A DNA stretch of 50,663 nt from a virus. The translations under genes were made by a program, and so were the position numbers. Within the stretch, counting starts at the first letter, position 1, and every line of letters starts with the position of its first letter. Where the stretch lies: IMG/VR virus record IMGVR_UViG_3300002907_000003, positions 1 through 50,663 of that record; one strand, given 5' to 3'. This document shows positions 47,953 through 50,663 of this stretch, in pieces. Under the pieces are notes generated by a model that was given only the letters and a program-made list of their open reading frames with translations, made no database searches and was not told the DNA's origin.

Positions 47953-48882
47953 ATGACAAAAAAATTAACAATAGAATACTGTAAGAAAAAATCTAAAGAA
48001 AAAGAATATATATTGTTAGAAAATATTTATTTGAATGCTCATACGAAAATGAATTTTCAACATGTAAAATGTAAGTATATATTTTCGATGAAATGGAATA
48101 ATTTTAATTCTGGAGATAGATGTCCGAATTGTCAACGCAAATCAGTTGGATTTAAAAAAAGATTAAAAATAGAAGATTGTAAAAAAATAGCTTTCAATAG
48201 AGGATTTAAATTATTGAACAATATTTATATCAACAATAAAACAAAAATGGAGTTCGTTCACATTGATTGTGGATTTAAATTTTTAAAAGGGTGGAGTAAT
48301 TTTCAATCAGAAAAAGGTTGTCCAAAATGTTCTGGTAAAATTAAATTGAGCATTGAATTTTGTCAAAAAGAATCTTTCAATCGGGGTTATCAATTGCTTT
48401 CTAAAAAATATAAAAATAATAAAACAAAAATGAATTTTAAACATATTGAATGTCAATCTAATTTTTTGATGAATTGGACTAATTTCTATAATGGTAAAAG
48501 AGGTTGTCCAACATGTGATTCCAGTCTCGGAGAGTTAGAGATAAAAAAATATTTAAAAATATGGAAAATAAAAAATTATCATGAATATTATGGATTTAAA
48601 GAATGTCGAGATAAAAAAGTTTTACCATTTGATTTCTATATAAAAAAATATAACATCTGTATTGAATATCAAGGAAAACAACATTTTGAACCTATACAAT
48701 ACACATATTCAATAACTATAGAACAAGCTAAGAAAAATTTAAGAATACAAAAAAATCATGATAAAATAAAAAGAAAATTCTGTAAGAATAATAATATCAT
48801 ATTGCTTGAAATAAGATATAAAGATTTCAATAATATAGAAAATATTTTATATAATAAAATAGAGGAAATTAAAAATGGATAA
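47953..48882 (+). CDS. Zinc-ribbon plus EDxHD/VSR-like endonuclease (plus strand)
   Basis: This 309-residue protein has three repeated zinc-ribbon-like modules of about 65 residues (each with a stretch like C..ES.N.GY.LL..Y.NNKTKM.F.H..C). CPNCQRKS, CPKCSGKI and CPTCDSSLGE separate them. A C-terminal EDxHD/VSR-like nuclease domain follows (SLGELEIKKYLKIW, then LPFDFYIKKYNICIEYQGKQ and LEIRYKDFNNIENI). It is a relative of the minus-strand endonuclease at 25152-26072. A GAGAGGAG site precedes the ATG. It overlaps the helicase start by eight bases. Confidence 0.82.
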   Translation: MTKKLTIEYCKKKSKEKEYILLENIYLNAHTKMNFQHVKCKYIFSMKWNNFNSGDRCPNCQRKSVGFKKRLKIEDCKKIAFNRGFKLLNNIYINNKTKMEFVHIDCGFKFLKGWSNFQSEKGCPKCSGKIKLSIEFCQKESFNRGYQLLSKKYKNNKTKMNFKHIECQSNFLMNWTNFYNGKRGCPTCDSSLGELEIKKYLKIWKIKNYHEYYGFKECRDKKVLPFDFYIKKYNICIEYQGKQHFEPIQYTYSITIEQAKKNLRIQKNHDKIKRKFCKNNNIILLEIRYKDFNNIENILYNKIEEIKNG

Positions 48883-50215
48883 CATCCCCCACATTGTTGT
48901 TATAGATAGTCCTACAGGTTCAGGAAAAACATCTTGGGCTATAGATATGATTAGCAAATTACCAGACGATAAAAATGTATTATATATAACACCATATATA
49001 TTAGAAGTAGATAGAATTATAGCTTCTTGTCCAAACAAACATTTAGTACAACCCAAAAAATGGTCTGGTGATGGAAGTAAAATGAATCATTTGGTTGAAT
49101 TAGTATCACAAAAAAGAAATATTGTTTCTACTCATGCACTTTTGCAAAACATATCAGACGAACTAATAAATTTATTGCGTAACAATGATTATATATTGGT
49201 TTTAGATGAAAGTTTTCAAGTAGTACAACAATATGACCTTTTTCCTGAACTAAAGAAGATGTCAAAGGAAGAAAGAGAAAATATAACTAAATCAGATGTT
49301 CAATGGTTATTCGATGAAAAGTATATAGAAGTTACAGATAACTTTGCAATTAGATGGATAGACCAAAATAAAATGATTGGTAGTAAATATGATAAATTAA
49401 AATCTCTTATTGATAGGGATATGATTTATCTTGTAAATAATTCATTATTTTTATGGACATTTCCCTATGAGGTATTTGGAGAAGGAATATTCAAACAATG
49501 TTACATTATGACTTATTTATTTGAGAGTCAATTCCAACATTACTATTACCAATATTTTAATATCAAATATAAAAAATATCACATTGAATCTAAAGCTAAT
49601 AAATATAAAATGGTTGAAACAATAAATAATCAATATGATATTGATTTCAGAGAAAGAGCTAGTAAACTAATAACAATAATAGATAATGACAAAATAAATA
49701 GAATAGGTTCTTTTTATCGTGATATTCATGGAAAAGTAAAGACAACTGATTTATCCATGAACTGGTATAAAAACAATGAACATTTACATAAACAATTAAG
49801 TTTAAATGTTTATAATTATTTTAAGAATATATCTAAATCAAAAGCTAATAAAAGATTATGGACTGTATTCAAAGATTTTAAGAAATTAATAAAAAATCCT
49901 CTTACTACATCTCACGGTTTTTTGGAAATTACAGCTAGAGCTACTAATAATTACAACGATAGAAATGTACTCGCCTATCTTATTAACAGGTATCCCAATT
50001 CTTTTTATATTGCATTCTTTAGTAAAAGAGGAATAATAATAGACAGCGATTTATATGCCCTATCTGATTTGATTCAATGGGTATGGAGAAGCGCAATCAG
50101 AAACGATAATCCAATTACCCTCTATATTCCTTCTGAGCGAATGAGAAATTTATTCTTGAACTTCCTTCAAAATAAAAAAATAATAAATTATGAAGATTTT
50201 GATTATGAGGATTAG
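48875..50215 (+). CDS. Superfamily 2 helicase-like ATPase
   Basis: This 446-residue protein has Walker A in VIDSPTGSGKTSWAIDMIS (~8-26), motif Ia-like VLYITPYILEVDR, STHALLQN, and Walker B LVLDES near residue 112 (DES in place of DEAH/DEAD). The C-terminal helicase half has ITARATNNYNDRNVLAY and an arginine-finger-like QWVWRSAIRNDNPITLYIP. Such ATPases remodel nucleic acid or act in replication or transcription initiation. Its ATG lies within the end of the upstream endonuclease gene, with AGAGGA before it. The C-terminus ends in an acidic tail. Confidence 0.8.
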   Translation: MDNIPHIVVIDSPTGSGKTSWAIDMISKLPDDKNVLYITPYILEVDRIIASCPNKHLVQPKKWSGDGSKMNHLVELVSQKRNIVSTHALLQNISDELINLLRNNDYILVLDESFQVVQQYDLFPELKKMSKEERENITKSDVQWLFDEKYIEVTDNFAIRWIDQNKMIGSKYDKLKSLIDRDMIYLVNNSLFLWTFPYEVFGEGIFKQCYIMTYLFESQFQHYYYQYFNIKYKKYHIESKANKYKMVETINNQYDIDFRERASKLITIIDNDKINRIGSFYRDIHGKVKTTDLSMNWYKNNEHLHKQLSLNVYNYFKNISKSKANKRLWTVFKDFKKLIKNPLTTSHGFLEITARATNNYNDRNVLAYLINRYPNSFYIAFFSKRGIIIDSDLYALSDLIQWVWRSAIRNDNPITLYIPSERMRNLFLNFLQNKKIINYEDFDYED

Positions 50216-50226
50216 GGGATAAATCT

Positions 50227-50304
50227 ATGCCTACACGCATTCGTATATCTTTAGACTTTTATAAACAACGAATTACCCGTGAATCTGGTTTTAGCCAGTT
50301 TTAA
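50227..50304 (+). CDS. Possible tiny basic peptide gene
   Basis: A 25-residue reading frame (MPTRIRISLDFYKQR and so on) starts 11 bases after the helicase stop and has AGGGGAT before its ATG. It ends in the hairpin at 50290-50326. It might be a small regulatory peptide or chance. Evidence is weak. Confidence 0.28.
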   Translation: MPTRIRISLDFYKQRITRESGFSQF

Positions 50305-50326
50305 AAAGTGATTTTGGCTAAAATAA
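50290..50326 (+). other. Hairpin after the helicase gene
   Basis: TTTTAGCCA and its complement TGGCTAAAA surround a loop of about 17 bases; an A-run follows on the plus strand. On the minus strand this would be a stem preceded by a T-run. It may mark a bidirectional end region, but the stronger terminator lies at 50400. Confidence 0.45.
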
Positions 50327-50399
50327 AAAAAAAGACATATAGCACATAGTCATAAGTACCCCTTTCCCTTTTAAAAAAGATTTATATATGTCTAAAACC

Positions 50400-50427
50400 A
50401 AACCACCCGTAAAAAGGTGGTTTTTTT
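50400..50427 (+). terminator. Intrinsic terminator of the plus-strand operon
   Basis: AAACCACC and GGTGGTTT form an 8-bp stem around CGTAAAAA, followed by a run of seven T residues. This is the clearest terminator in the window and ends the endonuclease-helicase transcript. Confidence 0.92.
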
Positions 50428-50663
50428 GTTTAAGCTTATATTGATATTTATTATTATTGTATATAGTTATTACTATTATTTATGTTGATTATTTTTAATT
50501 TTTATTTATTTTTATTATTATTGTATATAATGTTTTGTTGATTAAATTGTGTGTTTAAAGGTGCTGATGACCGATTTTCAAATACCAGTATGCTTAATTA
50601 TGTAAAATACCCCTATACCTTATGATTATTACATATAATCATAAGCAATAACATACAATGAGC
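50428..50663. other. AT-rich gene-free stretch with short repeats
   Basis: No gene is visible. The sequence is very AT-rich, with repeated TTATTATTATTG(TATATA) text near 50448 and 50510. A perfect 11-bp inverted repeat at about 50616-50643 pairs CTTATGATTAT with ATAATCATAAG around TACAT. It could hold an operator, an origin or a promoter for a gene beyond the edge, but nothing definite is seen. Confidence 0.5.

Noticed and set aside
1-50663. Possible circular closure joining the two window ends
   Set aside because: The left-edge glycine-rich frame, continued onto the right end, meets a stop after about eight unrelated residues, so the window is better read as a fragment.

Overview
The window is about 50.7 kb of AT-rich DNA (roughly 30% GC by eye) from a tailed, siphovirus-like bacteriophage or prophage. 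Strong GGAGG-type ribosome binding sites, consensus sigma-A-type promoters and the gene families suggest a low-GC Gram-positive (Bacillota-like) host. Standard stop codons are used. Almost all genes lie on the minus strand, so the transcribed order runs from high to low coordinates; only the last ~2.9 kb is on the plus strand. The left edge cuts a glycine-rich tail gene. Joining the two ends does not extend that gene sensibly, so this looks like a fragment of a larger genome.

Layout in transcription order. (1) 47.7-39.4 kb: early/middle genes. They comprise two small kinase-like paralogues, a SLOG/DprA-like protein, a single-subunit RNA polymerase of the YonO type, a DNA methyltransferase and an HU-like protein. 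The polymerase is split by a group I intron that carries a GIY-YIG endonuclease. (2) 39.4-36.6 kb: a holin-like protein, a DEDDy exonuclease, six tRNAs (Gly, Glu, Pro, Asn, Met, Thr) and an HNH endonuclease, with their own promoters and terminators. (3) 36.6-32.1 kb: a small-terminase-like protein, the large terminase and the portal. (4) 32.1-26.2 kb: small virion or baseplate-like proteins, a GH25 lysozyme fused to a NAGPA-type domain, and a structural gene split by a 284-nt group I intron. (5) 26.2-20.3 kb: a perfect consensus promoter with a folded leader or small RNA, an EDxHD-type endonuclease, a fused protease-scaffold, a probable decoration protein and the major capsid protein. (6) 20.3-16.2 kb: head-tail connectors, tail completion and tail tube proteins. 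(7) 16.1-11.7 kb: a tail-chaperone-like protein, a coiled-coil membrane protein, a RusA resolvase, a GIY-YIG/AP2 endonuclease and a tyrosine recombinase. (8) 11.7-0 kb: tape measure, distal tail, tail-tip and tail-fibre proteins, with one more GIY-YIG/AP2 endonuclease. On the plus strand a divergent promoter drives another EDxHD-type endonuclease and a superfamily 2 helicase-like protein, ending at a strong terminator.

How the parts fit: host-type promoters (TTGACA, 17-bp spacer, TANNAT, with an extended -10 TG) appear at five places and define early, tRNA, capsid and plus-strand units. The split YonO-like polymerase would make later phage transcription depend on correct intron splicing. Six probable homing endonucleases from three or four families make this an unusually intron- and endonuclease-rich genome. 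The most striking observation is that the 1,005-nt intron sits inside the DxDxD metal-binding loop of the polymerase: the first aspartate is in exon 1 and the other two are in exon 2.
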